From an uncultured Cyclobacteriaceae bacterium (GTDB lineage: Bacteria; Bacteroidota; Bacteroidia; Cytophagales; Cyclobacteriaceae), in assembly GCA_937146645.1 (NCBI GenBank), contig CAKZRQ010000051.1:62001-126000 (forward strand): DNA of 64,000 nucleotides, in the 5' to 3' direction. A model generated the notes under the pieces. It made no database searches and had not been told where the DNA came from. It worked only from the letters and a program-made list of their open reading frames with translations. This document shows positions 16,260 to 24,472 of the stretch, piece after piece. Each line of letters starts with the position of its first letter. Position 1 is the stretch's first letter. The position numbers and the translations under genes are program-made.

Positions 16260-18364
16260 GACCAGATTTAAAAAAATGGCAAGAAGCTGCCACAGACATA
16301 AAGATCGAATCAAAAGTCTGGACTGCTCCTGAAGGGATTAATGTCCCTTCCATATTTGAGGATAAAAAGCAGCCGCTTCCTCATGAAGGCTATGTATCTG
16401 GAATGCCTCCGTATTTACGGGGACCATACAGCACCATGTATAGCCTAAGGCCATGGACTATCAGACAGTATGCTGGCTTTTCTACAGCAGAAGAATCGAA
16501 TGCTTTTTATAGAAGAAACCTTGCCGCTGGCCAAAAAGGACTGTCGGTAGCCTTTGATTTGGCAACGCATCGCGGTTATGATTCAGATCATCCTCGTGTG
16601 ATTGGAGATGTGGGGAAAGCCGGGGTGGCTATCGATTCGGTGGAGGATATGAAGATTTTGTTTGATCAGATTCCATTGGATAAGATGTCTGTGTCTATGA
16701 CTATGAATGGGGCTGTGATCCCCGTTTTGGCATTTTATATCGTGGCTGCTGAGGAGCAGGGGGTAAGTCCGGAAAAGCTTAGTGGGACCATTCAAAATGA
16801 TATTCTTAAGGAGTTTATGGTTAGGAACACCTATATCTATCCCCCACAGCCTTCCATGCGGATCATTGCAGATATTTTTGAATACACTGCTCAAAACATG
16901 CCGAAATTCAATTCTATCTCCATCTCCGGATATCACATGCAGGAGGCTGGTGCTACGGCAGATTTAGAATTAGCTTATACACTGGCGGATGGTCTGGAGT
17001 ATTTAAGGACGGGTATAGCGGCTGGTCTTGATGTGGATAATTTTGCCCCGAGGCTTTCCTTCTTCTGGGGAATAGGAATGAATTATTTTATGGAAGTGGC
17101 AAAGCTCAGAGCGGGCCGATTGCTTTGGGCTAAAATCGTCAAAGGCTTTAACCCGAAGAATGAGAAGTCAATGGCTTTGAGGACACATTCTCAAACTTCA
17201 GGCTGGTCACTTACTGAGCAAGACCCATTCAATAACGTAACCAGAACAGCTGTGGAAGCACTGGCGGCCACCATGGGACACACTCAATCCCTGCACACCA
17301 ATTCTCTGGACGAGGCGGTTGCACTTCCTACGGATTTTTCAGCGAGAATAGCTCGGAACACCCAAATTATTATGCAGGAAGAGATGGGAATTACTAAGGT
17401 GGTGGATCCTTGGGGAGGCTCGAACTATGTGGAATATTTGACGGATAGGCTGGTAGAGCGAGCCTGGACGTTAATTCAGGAAGTTGAGGATTTAGGGGGC
17501 ATGGCCAAAGCTATTGAGGCAGGAATCCCAAAGCTCAGAATCGAAGAAGCAGCCGCCAAAAAGCAAGCAAGGATTGATAGCGGTCGCGATGTGATTGTTG
17601 GGGTGAATATGTTCCAGGTAGAAGAAGAGGATGAAATCGAAATTAGGGAAGTCGATAATCAGACTGTTCGTAATGATCAAATCAAAAGGCTGGAGCGAAT
17701 AAAGTCTGAGCGAAATTCGGATGAGGTTCAAAAGACGCTCGCTAAACTTGAAGATGGAGCAAGAAGTGGTGCTGGAAATTTATTGGCTTTGGCAGTTTCT
17801 GCAGCTAGAAAAAGGGCTACTTTAGGAGAAATATCCACAGCCATGGAGAATGCGTTTGGCCGTCATAAAGCGGTGACACAAACCATTTCAGGCGTTTATG
17901 CATCGGAAGTGAAAAATCAGGATTCCTTCAAAAAAGCCATAGAACTCTCAGATCAGTTTGCTGAATCAGAAGGCCGTAGACCCAGAATTATGGTTGCAAA
18001 AATGGGTCAGGATGGACATGATCGCGGAGCCAAGGTGATTGCCACCGGCTTTGCGGATTTGGGCTTTGATGTAGATATTGGGCCGCTTTTCCAGACACCA
18101 GAGGAGGTCGCCAGACAGGCAATAGAAAACGATGTGCATATCGTGGGAGCCTCTTCTTTGGCAGCAGGACATAAGACCTTGGTGCCGCAACTAATTGAAG
18201 AACTTGCCAAGCTTGGTCGAGAAGATATTATGGTAGTGGCTGGTGGAGTGATACCTCCGAAGGATTACGATTTTCTATATGATTCTGGCGTGGCAGCTGT
18301 TTTCGGTCCTGGAACGGTACTATCAGAAGCGGCGATACAGATTTTGGGGAAGTTGATGAGGTAG
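16256..18364 (+). CDS. mutB: Methylmalonyl-CoA mutase large (alpha, B12-binding) subunit
   Basis: 702 residues. The N-terminal TIM barrel carries the substrate motif YPPQPSMRI (near 193), [16 protein letters not shown] and [11 protein letters not shown]. The C-terminal Rossmann-like cobalamin domain has the base-off His motif D586-x-H588-x2-G591 (GQDGHDRG), followed by [11 protein letters not shown] and VVAGGVIPP. It uses adenosylcobalamin to interconvert methylmalonyl-CoA and succinyl-CoA in propionate metabolism. Its length is standard for catalytic subunits. With MeaB upstream and a B12 import locus a few kilobases away, the window links B12 uptake to one of its main consumers. Confidence 0.96.
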   Translation: MRPDLKKWQEAATDIKIESKVWTAPEGINVPSIFEDKKQPLPHEGYVSGMPPYLRGPYSTMYSLRPWTIRQYAGFSTAEESNAFYRRNLAAGQKGLSVAFDLATHRGYDSDHPRVIGDVGKAGVAIDSVEDMKILFDQIPLDKMSVSMTMNGAVIPVLAFYIVAAEEQGVSPEKLSGTIQNDILKEFMVRNTYIYPPQPSMRIIADIFEYTAQNMPKFNSISISGYHMQEAGATADLELAYTLADGLEYLRTGIAAGLDVDNFAPRLSFFWGIGMNYFMEVAKLRAGRLLWAKIVKGFNPKNEKSMALRTHSQTSGWSLTEQDPFNNVTRTAVEALAATMGHTQSLHTNSLDEAVALPTDFSARIARNTQIIMQEEMGITKVVDPWGGSNYVEYLTDRLVERAWTLIQEVEDLGGMAKAIEAGIPKLRIEEAAAKKQARIDSGRDVIVGVNMFQVEEEDEIEIREVDNQTVRNDQIKRLERIKSERNSDEVQKTLAKLEDGARSGAGNLLALAVSAARKRATLGEISTAMENAFGRHKAVTQTISGVYASEVKNQDSFKKAIELSDQFAESEGRRPRIMVAKMGQDGHDRGAKVIATGFADLGFDVDIGPLFQTPEEVARQAIENDVHIVGASSLAAGHKTLVPQLIEELAKLGREDIMVVAGGVIPPKDYDFLYDSGVAAVFGPGTVLSEAAIQILGKLMR

Positions 18365-18371
18365 GAAGGGA

Positions 18372-18566
18372 TTAGCCTCTCTAGGTTTAGTCGAAAATAA
18401 GTTTGGACTTGGTGGAATTTACATTTCTACCCTAATATCCTCATCAATTTGCAATTGGTTTACATTCATATCGTCTTTTATCCTAAGCGAATTACAAATT
18501 TGCTTGGAAAAAAAGGTAGGAATGAGCGTTACAAAAAGCTTTCGTAAGGCTATTTAGAGAGGCCGG
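18372..18566. repeat. MITE-like repeat, copy 1
   Basis: Terminal inverted repeats GCCTCTCTA (18375-18383) and TAGAGAGGC (18555-18563) enclose about 195 bases. The inner part aligns with copy 2 at 19346-19539: both have CCCTAATATCCT, AATTGG, CATAT-GTCTT and ATTACAAATTTG in the same order. Short hairpin-forming arms (GGTGGAA...TTCTACC) precede the shared core. No coding capacity. A stretch resembling the end of copy 2 (CAATCTACACCTAG, 18580-18593) lies just outside, so the boundary is approximate. The remaining 74 bases up to the next gene hold nothing I recognise. Confidence 0.6.
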
Positions 18567-18640
18567 TTTGCCGCGCAGACAATCTACACCTAGTCCCAAT
18601 CAAGCACCTTCTACACCCAGAAGAGTGGATGGATATTCAT

Positions 18641-18919
18641 TCAACTATTATCAGTTATCCTAAAATAAACGACCACAATAAAAGCAATCAGTGAAATCAA
18701 TAGCGAAACCAGAAGGATTATTAACTTTTTCTTTCTTTCAGGGTCTTCTGTACGGTTAATAAGCGAGACAAAATCGATGATATCAGATATATGACCATAT
18801 AGAAGGTGGCTGTCTATTCCGTTTTTTACAAGGATTCCTTTCATTTTGTAGAATAGTACATTTACAATCAGGGCTAAGCCAATTAGGACAAAAATTGAGA
18901 TAATAGACAAACTTTCCAT
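18641..18919 (-). CDS. Small membrane protein of unknown function
   Basis: A 92-residue protein with two predicted membrane helices (about 4-24 and 68-87) joined by a charged loop (ILVKNGIDSHLLYGHISDII). No family is recognised. Its ATG overlaps the stop codon of the upstream gene by one base, so the two are coupled. The pair lies between two copies of a MITE-like repeat, which suggests a small mobile or strain-specific insert, but there is no transposase. Confidence 0.6.
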   Translation of the reverse strand: MESLSIISIFVLIGLALIVNVLFYKMKGILVKNGIDSHLLYGHISDIIDFVSLINRTEDPERKKKLIILLVSLLISLIAFIVVVYFRITDNS

Positions 18920-19308
18920 TATGGCTGATCACAGTCAAAGTCTAACATCAATTCCCTACTAATACCATCCCTAATTAAAAATAAATTGAGCTGACCCTTT
19001 GGTTTAAATATGGAATCTCCTACTGCTAGCTCTGAATGTATCCCACTTACTTCAAGATCAAATATTAAGCTTTTTTTCAATTTTCCACGGCTCTCAAATT
19101 CTACAGTTTTAATAATATGATTTTCCTTATCCCTAAAAGACTTAATGATAATTCCACTTATCTCCTCTTCTATCGCTGTTTCTTTCGCTTCACATCTAAT
19201 TTTTTGCCAATCTCCTGAATGGAGGTCTATTTTCCCCGTGAAAATTAAGGTTACGAAAACCAAAAAAATCAATACCCCAATTAGAATCTCGAGTTTTCTT
19301 TTCATCAT
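18919..19308 (-). CDS. Membrane-anchored small protein of unknown function
   Basis: A 129-residue protein: one N-terminal membrane helix (LEILIGVLIFLVFVTLIFTG), then an exported domain with two cysteines (C39 and C126) that could form a disulfide. It is charged and beta-rich, with no known catalytic motif. An ATG one codon downstream (at 19305) is an alternative start. It is the first gene of a coupled pair with the two-helix protein at 18641-18919, inside the repeat-flanked interval. I do not recognise the family. Confidence 0.6.
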   Translation of the reverse strand: MMKRKLEILIGVLIFLVFVTLIFTGKIDLHSGDWQKIRCEAKETAIEEEISGIIIKSFRDKENHIIKTVEFESRGKLKKSLIFDLEVSGIHSELAVGDSIFKPKGQLNLFLIRDGISRELMLDFDCDQP

Positions 19309-19345
19309 TTTCCTAGGACAAATCGTTTCAAATCAGAGGCATAAT

Positions 19346-19539
19346 TTAGCCCCCCTCGGCATAGTCAAATCATGGCGTTGACTGGGTGAAGTTTGTAACT
19401 TCACCCTAATATCCTTACCATCCCGATAGCTATCGGGATGTAATTGGTCTTCTTTCATATTGTCTTGTAGCAATAAGCAAATTACAAATTTGTTTGGATA
19501 GAAAGGTGTAGATGCAATCTAAACCTAGAGGGGGGATTC
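19346..19539. repeat. MITE-like repeat, copy 2
   Basis: Ends pair as CCCCCCTC (19350-19357) and GAGGGGGG (19528-19535). Inside are a perfect 10-bp hairpin (GGGTGAAGTT-TGT-AACTTCACCC, 19384-19406) and a perfect 22-bp palindrome at 19419-19440 built on ATCCCGATAGCTATCGGGAT. The rest of the core aligns with copy 1. The right end reads CTAAACCTAGAGG, the inverse of the left end of copy 1 (CCTCTCTAGGTTTAG), which supports one repeat family with inverted termini. No coding capacity. Confidence 0.65.
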
Positions 19540-19590
19540 GGTTTGAACAGGAATTACTGATTCGCTAGTTATTAACGAGGTTTCGAACTA

Positions 19591-20010
19591 TCAAAGCTCA
19601 ATTACAATCCTCTTATTATCATCCAGGGTAAATAGACAATCTTCGAAGTCGGGTGGGCCGAAAGTGGTGCTTGGATTGTTCGAAAAGCCATATTTCTCAG
19701 ATGGAATAGGAATAAGCTTACCTACATTCAGTTTTCCGTTTTCATCCTCGTCTTGATATAGGCTCACTGCATAATCCCCGGCTGGCAAGCCGTCAAATAC
19801 GGCGAAAAACTCCTTTGATTCGATTGAAATATTCCTCCCCTGGAAACAGTCTGAAAGAAACTGCTCCTCTTTGTTCATAATACAAATGCTAATCTTACCC
19901 TCCATCTTCTTGATGTTCTGAACTTCTATGGTCAGGCTGTATTTTTCCTGGGCAAAACCCGAAAAAGTAAGAAAAACAAGGGTAGAGAGAAGTAAGAAAT
20001 TTTTAAGCAT
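19591..20010 (-). CDS. Secreted DUF2141 protein
   Basis: A 139-residue protein with a Sec signal peptide (LLLSTLVFLTFSGFAQ) and a DUF2141 beta-sandwich. Diagnostic segments are FDGLPAGDYAVSLYQDEDEN, GKLIPIPSEKYGFSNN and a final FTLDDNKRIVIEL strand. The acidic DEDENGKL stretch resembles a calcium-loop sequence. Members are abundant in Bacteroidota, and I know of no established biochemical role. It is an isolated gene followed by the repeat-rich region. Function unknown. Confidence 0.82.
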   Translation of the reverse strand: MLKNFLLLSTLVFLTFSGFAQEKYSLTIEVQNIKKMEGKISICIMNKEEQFLSDCFQGRNISIESKEFFAVFDGLPAGDYAVSLYQDEDENGKLNVGKLIPIPSEKYGFSNNPSTTFGPPDFEDCLFTLDDNKRIVIEL

Positions 20011-20042
20011 AAAGAAGATTACGACAAAGATTTAAAAAGGAT

Positions 20043-20492
20043 TTATCGAGCGGGGAGCATATTTCGAATGGCCGCGATTTTCCATTCTTTTTCAATTTTC
20101 TGAACCACGAAGGTGCTCCACATTTTTCTGATTACTTCCCCATTATTAATGATTTCATATTTGGCGTCCACCAGAGCCACATCCTTTGAAAGGAATCGGA
20201 TTTTATCAACAGTAAGCTTTCTATCCCCGGGGTTAGAAGTAGAGCTTCGAAGCATTCCCTTCATGGATTCCTCTTTACCATTTCGCCAAGTTCCAGAAGA
20301 AACCAGCTGATCCAAATCCTCCATGAGTATCTGATCGAGCAAAACTGTATCCATGCTTTCCCTGGCTTGAGAATATTTGCTAATCAAATGAATGATATCA
20401 CTTGATTCTGATTTTTCTTTTTCAGTGACTTGAGAGAAGGCTAATGAGCTCACAAGCCATAGAATGAGGAAAACAGTATATTTCATATTCAT
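20043..20492 (-). CDS. Secreted NTF2-like (DUF4440/SnoaL-type) protein
   Basis: A 149-residue protein with a signal peptide (MKYTVFLILWLVSSLAFSQ) and a cone-shaped NTF2-like domain. It has the helix with SMDTVLLDQILMEDLDQLV, the strand pair around RFLSKDVALVDAKYEI and the closing KIEKEWKIAAIRNMLP, typical of DUF4440. Such proteins bind small ligands or serve as scaffolds; no catalytic residues can be named here. Either of two closely spaced ATGs (20492 or 20486) could be the start. A terminator separates it from the ferredoxin gene upstream. Confidence 0.75.
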   Translation of the reverse strand: MNMKYTVFLILWLVSSLAFSQVTEKEKSESSDIIHLISKYSQARESMDTVLLDQILMEDLDQLVSSGTWRNGKEESMKGMLRSSTSNPGDRKLTVDKIRFLSKDVALVDAKYEIINNGEVIRKMWSTFVVQKIEKEWKIAAIRNMLPAR

Positions 20493-20503
20493 GTGACTGC
20501 AAA

Positions 20504-20533
20504 TAAAAAGCCATCCTTCTGGATGGCTTTACT
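20504..20533 (-). terminator. Terminator after the ferredoxin gene
   Basis: A 10-bp stem AAAGCCATCC (20507-20516)/GGATGGCTTT (20521-20530) with a 4-base loop. On the minus strand it runs into a T-rich stretch 5 bases after the ferredoxin stop codon. Confidence 0.8.
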
Positions 20534-20535
20534 AT

Positions 20536-20856
20536 TTATTGATCTTCACCTCGGAGTTTTATTACCGCTCCGTCTAGCATATCACTTACACGTATTTGGC
20601 AAGCTAGTCTGGAGGTATCGAAATACTCAGGTAGATTTTCCAATTGATCCAATTCCGGATCTGTTGCTTCACCTAGTTCATCTTCCCCTTCCAGAATTTC
20701 ACAGTGGCAAGTTGCACAAAGGGCCATGCCTCCGCAGGTAGCAAGAATAGGATATTCCAGAGCTTTAAGAATTTCCATTAGGCTAAAGCCCATATCAGTT
20801 GGAGCTTCATGCTCTACTCGATTTCCTTCCTGATCTTCAACTGTGAATTTTACCAT
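20536..20856 (-). CDS. 2Fe-2S ferredoxin, adrenodoxin type
   Basis: A 106-residue ferredoxin with the cluster cysteines C41, C47, C50 and C86 in CGGMALCATCHC and RLACQI, a C-x5-C-x2-C...C pattern of the adrenodoxin/ISC class. It carries electrons, probably from the reductase whose stop codon is 15 bases upstream in the same operon. An acidic stretch at 57-71 could be the docking patch. The physiological acceptor is not shown by the sequence. A terminator follows directly. Confidence 0.88.
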   Translation of the reverse strand: MVKFTVEDQEGNRVEHEAPTDMGFSLMEILKALEYPILATCGGMALCATCHCEILEGEDELGEATDPELDQLENLPEYFDTSRLACQIRVSDMLDGAVIKLRGEDQ

Positions 20857-20871
20857 GCCGCAAAAATAGTA

Positions 20872-21876
20872 TTAAAATGCATTTACCCCATTCACGGTGG
20901 TGTATTTGAAGCTCAGCTTCTGGTCCGGATACACATACTTAAATGCAGAATGCATCATGATCGCAGCCTCATGAAATCCACACAGAATTAACTTCAGCTT
21001 TCCAGGATAGGTGTTAATGTCTCCAATGGCATAGATTCTTTCCACTCCGGTAGAGTAATCGCGGGTATCTACCTCGATGGCATTTTTATCAATACTAAGT
21101 CCCCAATCAGCGATCGGTCCTAGCTTTGGGCTAAGCCCAAAAAGAGGAATCAAATAATCTGTTTCTATCTCAGAAATCTCCTTCTTTTTATTCTGAAGGA
21201 CAATCTTCTCCAGATGACCATTTCCAGAAATCTCCTTCAGATTTGAGGAAAGAATCAAATCAATTTTTCCTTCCTGAGCCAAATCAAAAACCTTAGAAGC
21301 TGAATCTGGAGCACCTCGGAAAGTCTCATTTCGGTGTACCAAAGTCACTTTCTTTGCCACATCGGCTAGGAAAATGGTCCAGTCCAAGGCTGAATCTCCA
21401 CCTCCTGCAAGTACCACTCGCTTATCTCTAAACTTCTCAGGGTCCTTCACCATGTAAGTGATCCCTTTCCCTTCAAAATCTCCAAGGTTTTCAAGAGCTG
21501 GTTTTCTCGGCTCGAAACAACCTAGCCCACCTGCAATGATGATCACCTGTGCATGCACCTTAGTCTTATCACTGGTGGTCACGATGAAAGATCCATCCTC
21601 TTGCTTATCCAAATGATCCACTCTCTCCCCAAGCGTGAAGGTTGGTTTGAACGGCTTCGCCTGATCCATCAGATTATCCACTAAGTCCTGAGCATTAATC
21701 TCAGGATATCCCGGGATGTCATAAATCGGCTTCTGAGGATAGATTTCGGAAAGCTGCCCACCCACCTGAGGAAGGGCATCTATCAGGTGACAACGCATTT
21801 TGAGAAGTCCCGCTTCGAATACTGCGAAAAGACCTACAGGTCCGGCTCCGATGATGCAAAGGTCAGTAGTAATCAT
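20872..21876 (-). CDS. Ferredoxin--NADP reductase, thioredoxin-reductase-like
   Basis: A 334-residue FAD/NAD(P) flavoprotein. The FAD-binding GAGPVG is at 10-15; the NADP-binding AGGGDSALD follows near 157-165 with HRNETFR (basic, for the 2'-phosphate); and a second FAD motif YAIGDINTYPG lies near the end. It lacks the CxxC of true thioredoxin reductases, which marks the TrxR-like ferredoxin-NADP reductase group. It sits directly upstream of a 2Fe-2S ferredoxin, its likely partner. The upstream region shares a motif with the marR promoter, suggesting regulation by the neighbouring MarR protein. Confidence 0.9.
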   Translation of the reverse strand: MITTDLCIIGAGPVGLFAVFEAGLLKMRCHLIDALPQVGGQLSEIYPQKPIYDIPGYPEINAQDLVDNLMDQAKPFKPTFTLGERVDHLDKQEDGSFIVTTSDKTKVHAQVIIIAGGLGCFEPRKPALENLGDFEGKGITYMVKDPEKFRDKRVVLAGGGDSALDWTIFLADVAKKVTLVHRNETFRGAPDSASKVFDLAQEGKIDLILSSNLKEISGNGHLEKIVLQNKKKEISEIETDYLIPLFGLSPKLGPIADWGLSIDKNAIEVDTRDYSTGVERIYAIGDINTYPGKLKLILCGFHEAAIMMHSAFKYVYPDQKLSFKYTTVNGVNAF

Positions 21877-21930
21877 GTTCTTTTTTATTTATCAGAAAAC
21901 CAGAGAAGTTTTCATTTTGTTCGTTTAAAT

Positions 21931-21943
21931 ATAATTAGTGTAC
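21931..21943. promoter_or_regulatory. Possible MarR operator upstream of the reductase gene
   Basis: ATAATTAGTGTAC lies about 55-67 bases before the reductase ATG, flanked by TTCGT and ACGAA arms. Nearly the same motif, ATAATTAGTAC, lies in front of marR at 22404-22414. The shared element suggests one regulator for both units. Confidence 0.4.
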
Positions 21944-21952
21944 GAAATAAAT

Positions 21953-22399
21953 TTATTCGATCTTTTCGCCACCTAAATTCATGTAAATAGTGTCGAGAAT
22001 TCGCTTGAATTCCTCAAAGTCCTCAGCATCGAGATTTTCCCAAGCCTTTTCCCGGATTTCAAGTATTTGAGGTTTTAGGTTTCTAACCTTGAACACACCT
22101 GATTCTGTCAGGTGTAGCTGAAAGCTACGTCTATCCTGAGGATGTGGAACACGCTCCACATACTCCTTTTTGCATAGCAAATCCAGAATCCTAGTCAGCG
22201 TAGGATGATCTTTAAAAACAAGATTTGCCAGCTGAGTTTGACTCATGGGGCCTTTTTCGGATAGGTTTTTAAGCACAATCCATTGGTCCACGGTGACATC
22301 AAATTCCCCGGATTTGAATCTTTGCTGAGCATACTGCTTCACTTTTCTGGCAGTGCGATCAAGCAGGAAAGAGTACTTGGCAAACTGTTCTTGTGTCAT
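21953..22399 (-). CDS. MarR-family transcriptional regulator
   Basis: A 148-residue winged-helix regulator. The N-terminal helices (residues 1-45) form the dimer interface. The helix-turn-helix lies at about 53-80 (MSQTQLANLVFKDHPTLTRI) and the wing follows with VERVPHPQDRRSFQLHLTESG, including the conserved DxR(R/S) turn. MarR proteins usually repress genes next to them and respond to phenolics, oxidants or metabolites. Here the likely targets are its own gene and the downstream reductase-ferredoxin operon, 76 bases away on the same strand. It contains no cysteine in the wing, so thiol sensing there is unlikely. Confidence 0.88.
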   Translation of the reverse strand: MTQEQFAKYSFLLDRTARKVKQYAQQRFKSGEFDVTVDQWIVLKNLSEKGPMSQTQLANLVFKDHPTLTRILDLLCKKEYVERVPHPQDRRSFQLHLTESGVFKVRNLKPQILEIREKAWENLDAEDFEEFKRILDTIYMNLGGEKIE

Positions 22400-22403
22400 A
22401 CAA

Positions 22404-22424
22404 ATAATTAGTACAACAAAGATA
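22404..22424 (-). promoter_or_regulatory. marR -7 element with overlapping operator candidate
   Basis: On the minus strand TATCTTTG (22424-22417) matches TAnnTTTG. It abuts the shared motif ATAATTAGTAC (plus-strand 22404-22414), directly over the predicted start of transcription. No -33 box is evident. A repressor bound there would block its own gene. Confidence 0.45.
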
Positions 22425-22472
22425 TAAAAAATGTTTATTGGAAATATAAATGAGAGGTCCGGTTCTGGATAT

Positions 22473-23438
22473 TTAACTTTTGATCTGATCGATCAAAGCT
22501 TTGATGGAATCGAAAGACTGACCGCCATAATGAAGTGAAAATGGCTTCGATTCTATCTCAATAGTCTGCTCAAGCTTTTTTATTTGGGCTTTTTCTAAAG
22601 CCTTCTCCACCCAGAATTTCAGATTTTCAGGTCCGCTAACATTGAGATCCAGATTTTCTGAAGGAAATACGATTTTGCCTTTTTCGAGGTCAAACTTAAA
22701 AGTCTCTCCTGGAATCAGACTTTTTATTTTTCCTGCAATGATCAGATCCTCAGGAGTTCCCAGAAGCATTTCATTTTGGTCAATCAAAAGCCAAAACTCT
22801 TGAGCAGATTCTATGGCTAGTTCAATGTTATGAGTCACCACAAGGATGGCCCTCCCTTCCTTCATAGCGAGTTCCTGTAAAAGCGCCATGATTTCATGTC
22901 TTCCTAAAAGATCAAGATGTGCGGTGGGTTCGTCTAAAATCAATATTTGGCTCTCCTGAGCAAGTGCTCGAGCTATCATCGCTTTCTGCCTCTGACCATC
23001 ACTGAGTTCAGAAATTCTTTCCTTTCTCAGGTCTAGGATTTTGGTAAGCTCAAGCGCTTTTTCTACCGCTTCATAGTCTTTTTCGGATAGTCGACCATGC
23101 CATTTGAGATGGGGAGTTCTACCCAAGGCAACCAGCTGCTCCACCGTCAGATTTCCTGGCATGGCATATTCCGTTAAGACCACAGCAATTTCTTTTGCGA
23201 TCTCCTCTTTAGATAATTCCAGCAGGTCCCTTTCTCCCAGAAATATCTCACCAGAACTTGGTGCTAACTGTCCCAGAAGACCTTTGATCAGCGTGGATTT
23301 TCCGATACCATTTCTTCCGAGTAAACAGGTAAGTTGATTTGGCTTCAGCTCAAAGCTCAAATCTGAAATCACTTTTTTTAGACCTGATTTTCGGGGATAC
23401 CCAAGATGAATATTCTTTGCTTGTAACACCTTCATCAC
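22473..23438 (-). CDS. btuD: ABC importer ATPase, probable B12 (BtuD-like), with C-terminal extension
   Basis: A 321-residue ATPase of the BtuD/FecE/FhuC class: Walker A GRNGIGKST (41-49), signature LSDGQRQK (145-152), Walker B ILILDE (165-170) and the switch histidine in VVTHNIELA. About 80 residues beyond the usual core (240-321) form an extra domain of unknown role. It starts 2 bases after the permease stop codon, in a btuF-btuC-btuD order. Divergence from a cobalamin-riboswitch BtuB gene points to vitamin B12; ferric siderophore or haem import is the alternative. Confidence 0.85.
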   Translation of the reverse strand: MMKVLQAKNIHLGYPRKSGLKKVISDLSFELKPNQLTCLLGRNGIGKSTLIKGLLGQLAPSSGEIFLGERDLLELSKEEIAKEIAVVLTEYAMPGNLTVEQLVALGRTPHLKWHGRLSEKDYEAVEKALELTKILDLRKERISELSDGQRQKAMIARALAQESQILILDEPTAHLDLLGRHEIMALLQELAMKEGRAILVVTHNIELAIESAQEFWLLIDQNEMLLGTPEDLIIAGKIKSLIPGETFKFDLEKGKIVFPSENLDLNVSGPENLKFWVEKALEKAQIKKLEQTIEIESKPFSLHYGGQSFDSIKALIDQIKS

Positions 23439-23440
23439 CC

Positions 23441-24472
23441 CTAGAATTCTTTACTGAAATTTTTTCGAATCACAAGACTGATGACCACAGGAGCACCCAC
23501 GAGAGAAGTTACCGCATTAATCGGTAGAGATTCCGCAAAGCCCGGCAATTGACTCACTGTATCACATAAGAGAAGCAGCAGTGCGCCGACTAGGGAAGAG
23601 GCTACGAATAGAACTTTATGATCTGCTGTCTTCCAAATGATTCTGGCCAGATGAGGCACCGCAATTCCTACAAAGGCTATAGGACCACAGAACGCAGTGA
23701 TGCTACCTGCCAAAATTCCAGTGCTGATAATCATCAACCATCTCAGTCGGATCGGATCGATCCCCATGCTTTTAGCGTAGCGTTCTCCAAGTAGCATCCC
23801 GTTGTAGGCTTTGATGGAGGCGATTACTGGAATCAGTCCTAAAGCGAGCATGGCTAGCAAAGCATAAACTTGTGCCCAGCTCATACCTCCAAGGGAGCCC
23901 ATTCCCCAAATGGTGAAAAGCTTCAAAGCCTCAGCTCCGGCAAAGTAAGAGAGAATTGAAATAACTGCCGAGACGCCAGCACCAAACATAAGTCCAACGA
24001 TCAATAAGGTCATGCTGTCATTCACTCGCCAGGCTACCAGACTAACCAGAAAAAGTACCAAGGCTCCTCCGATAACTCCTGCAGTCACCACAGCCCAGGG
24101 ACTGAAAACAGCACCATCTGCCATCAGGCCGAATGCAGATCCAGCTAACATAAGCAAGGCGACACCCAGGCCTGCTCCAGAACTAATCCCCAAAACGTAA
24201 GGTCCCGCCAGGGGATTTCTGAAGAAGGTTTGCATTTGAAGTCCACTCACTGAAAGGCCTATCCCCGCGATTATGGCGACCAGGGCTTTTGGCAGTCGAA
24301 AATTCAACACGATTTGCTTTGTGGATTCTTTTTCCCAGTTGTCCGAAAGTAGGCCTGAGATTATCTCGGAGAAGGAAATGGAAATGGAACCAAAACTAAT
24401 GTTGATCAGGAAACCAATCAGCAAAACCAGAAGCCCGGCAAGAAAAAGCCATATCGTTGACCTAGTCTTCAT
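23441..24472 (-). CDS. btuC: ABC importer permease, probable B12 (BtuC-like)
   Basis: A 343-residue FecCD/BtuC-type permease with about ten membrane helices. Family landmarks are NFRLPKALVAIIAGIGLSVS near residues 57-77, QTFFRNPLAGPYVLGISSGAG, and GPIAFVGIAVPHLAR, the ATPase-coupling region in late helices. It pairs with the binding lipoprotein (11-base overlap at its start) and the ATPase (2-base gap). Type II importers of this kind move B12, haem or siderophores across the inner membrane. Specificity for B12 rests on the neighbouring riboswitch and receptor. Confidence 0.87.
   Translation of the reverse strand: MKTRSTIWLFLAGLLVLLIGFLINISFGSISISFSEIISGLLSDNWEKESTKQIVLNFRLPKALVAIIAGIGLSVSGLQMQTFFRNPLAGPYVLGISSGAGLGVALLMLAGSAFGLMADGAVFSPWAVVTAGVIGGALVLFLVSLVAWRVNDSMTLLIVGLMFGAGVSAVISILSYFAGAEALKLFTIWGMGSLGGMSWAQVYALLAMLALGLIPVIASIKAYNGMLLGERYAKSMGIDPIRLRWLMIISTGILAGSITAFCGPIAFVGIAVPHLARIIWKTADHKVLFVASSLVGALLLLLCDTVSQLPGFAESLPINAVTSLVGAPVVISLVIRKNFSKEF

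Noticed and set aside
18365..18640. Structured RNA gene between mutB and the small genes
   Set aside because: The sequence is better explained by a copy of the MITE-like repeat, which also occurs at 19346-19539; no known RNA signature.
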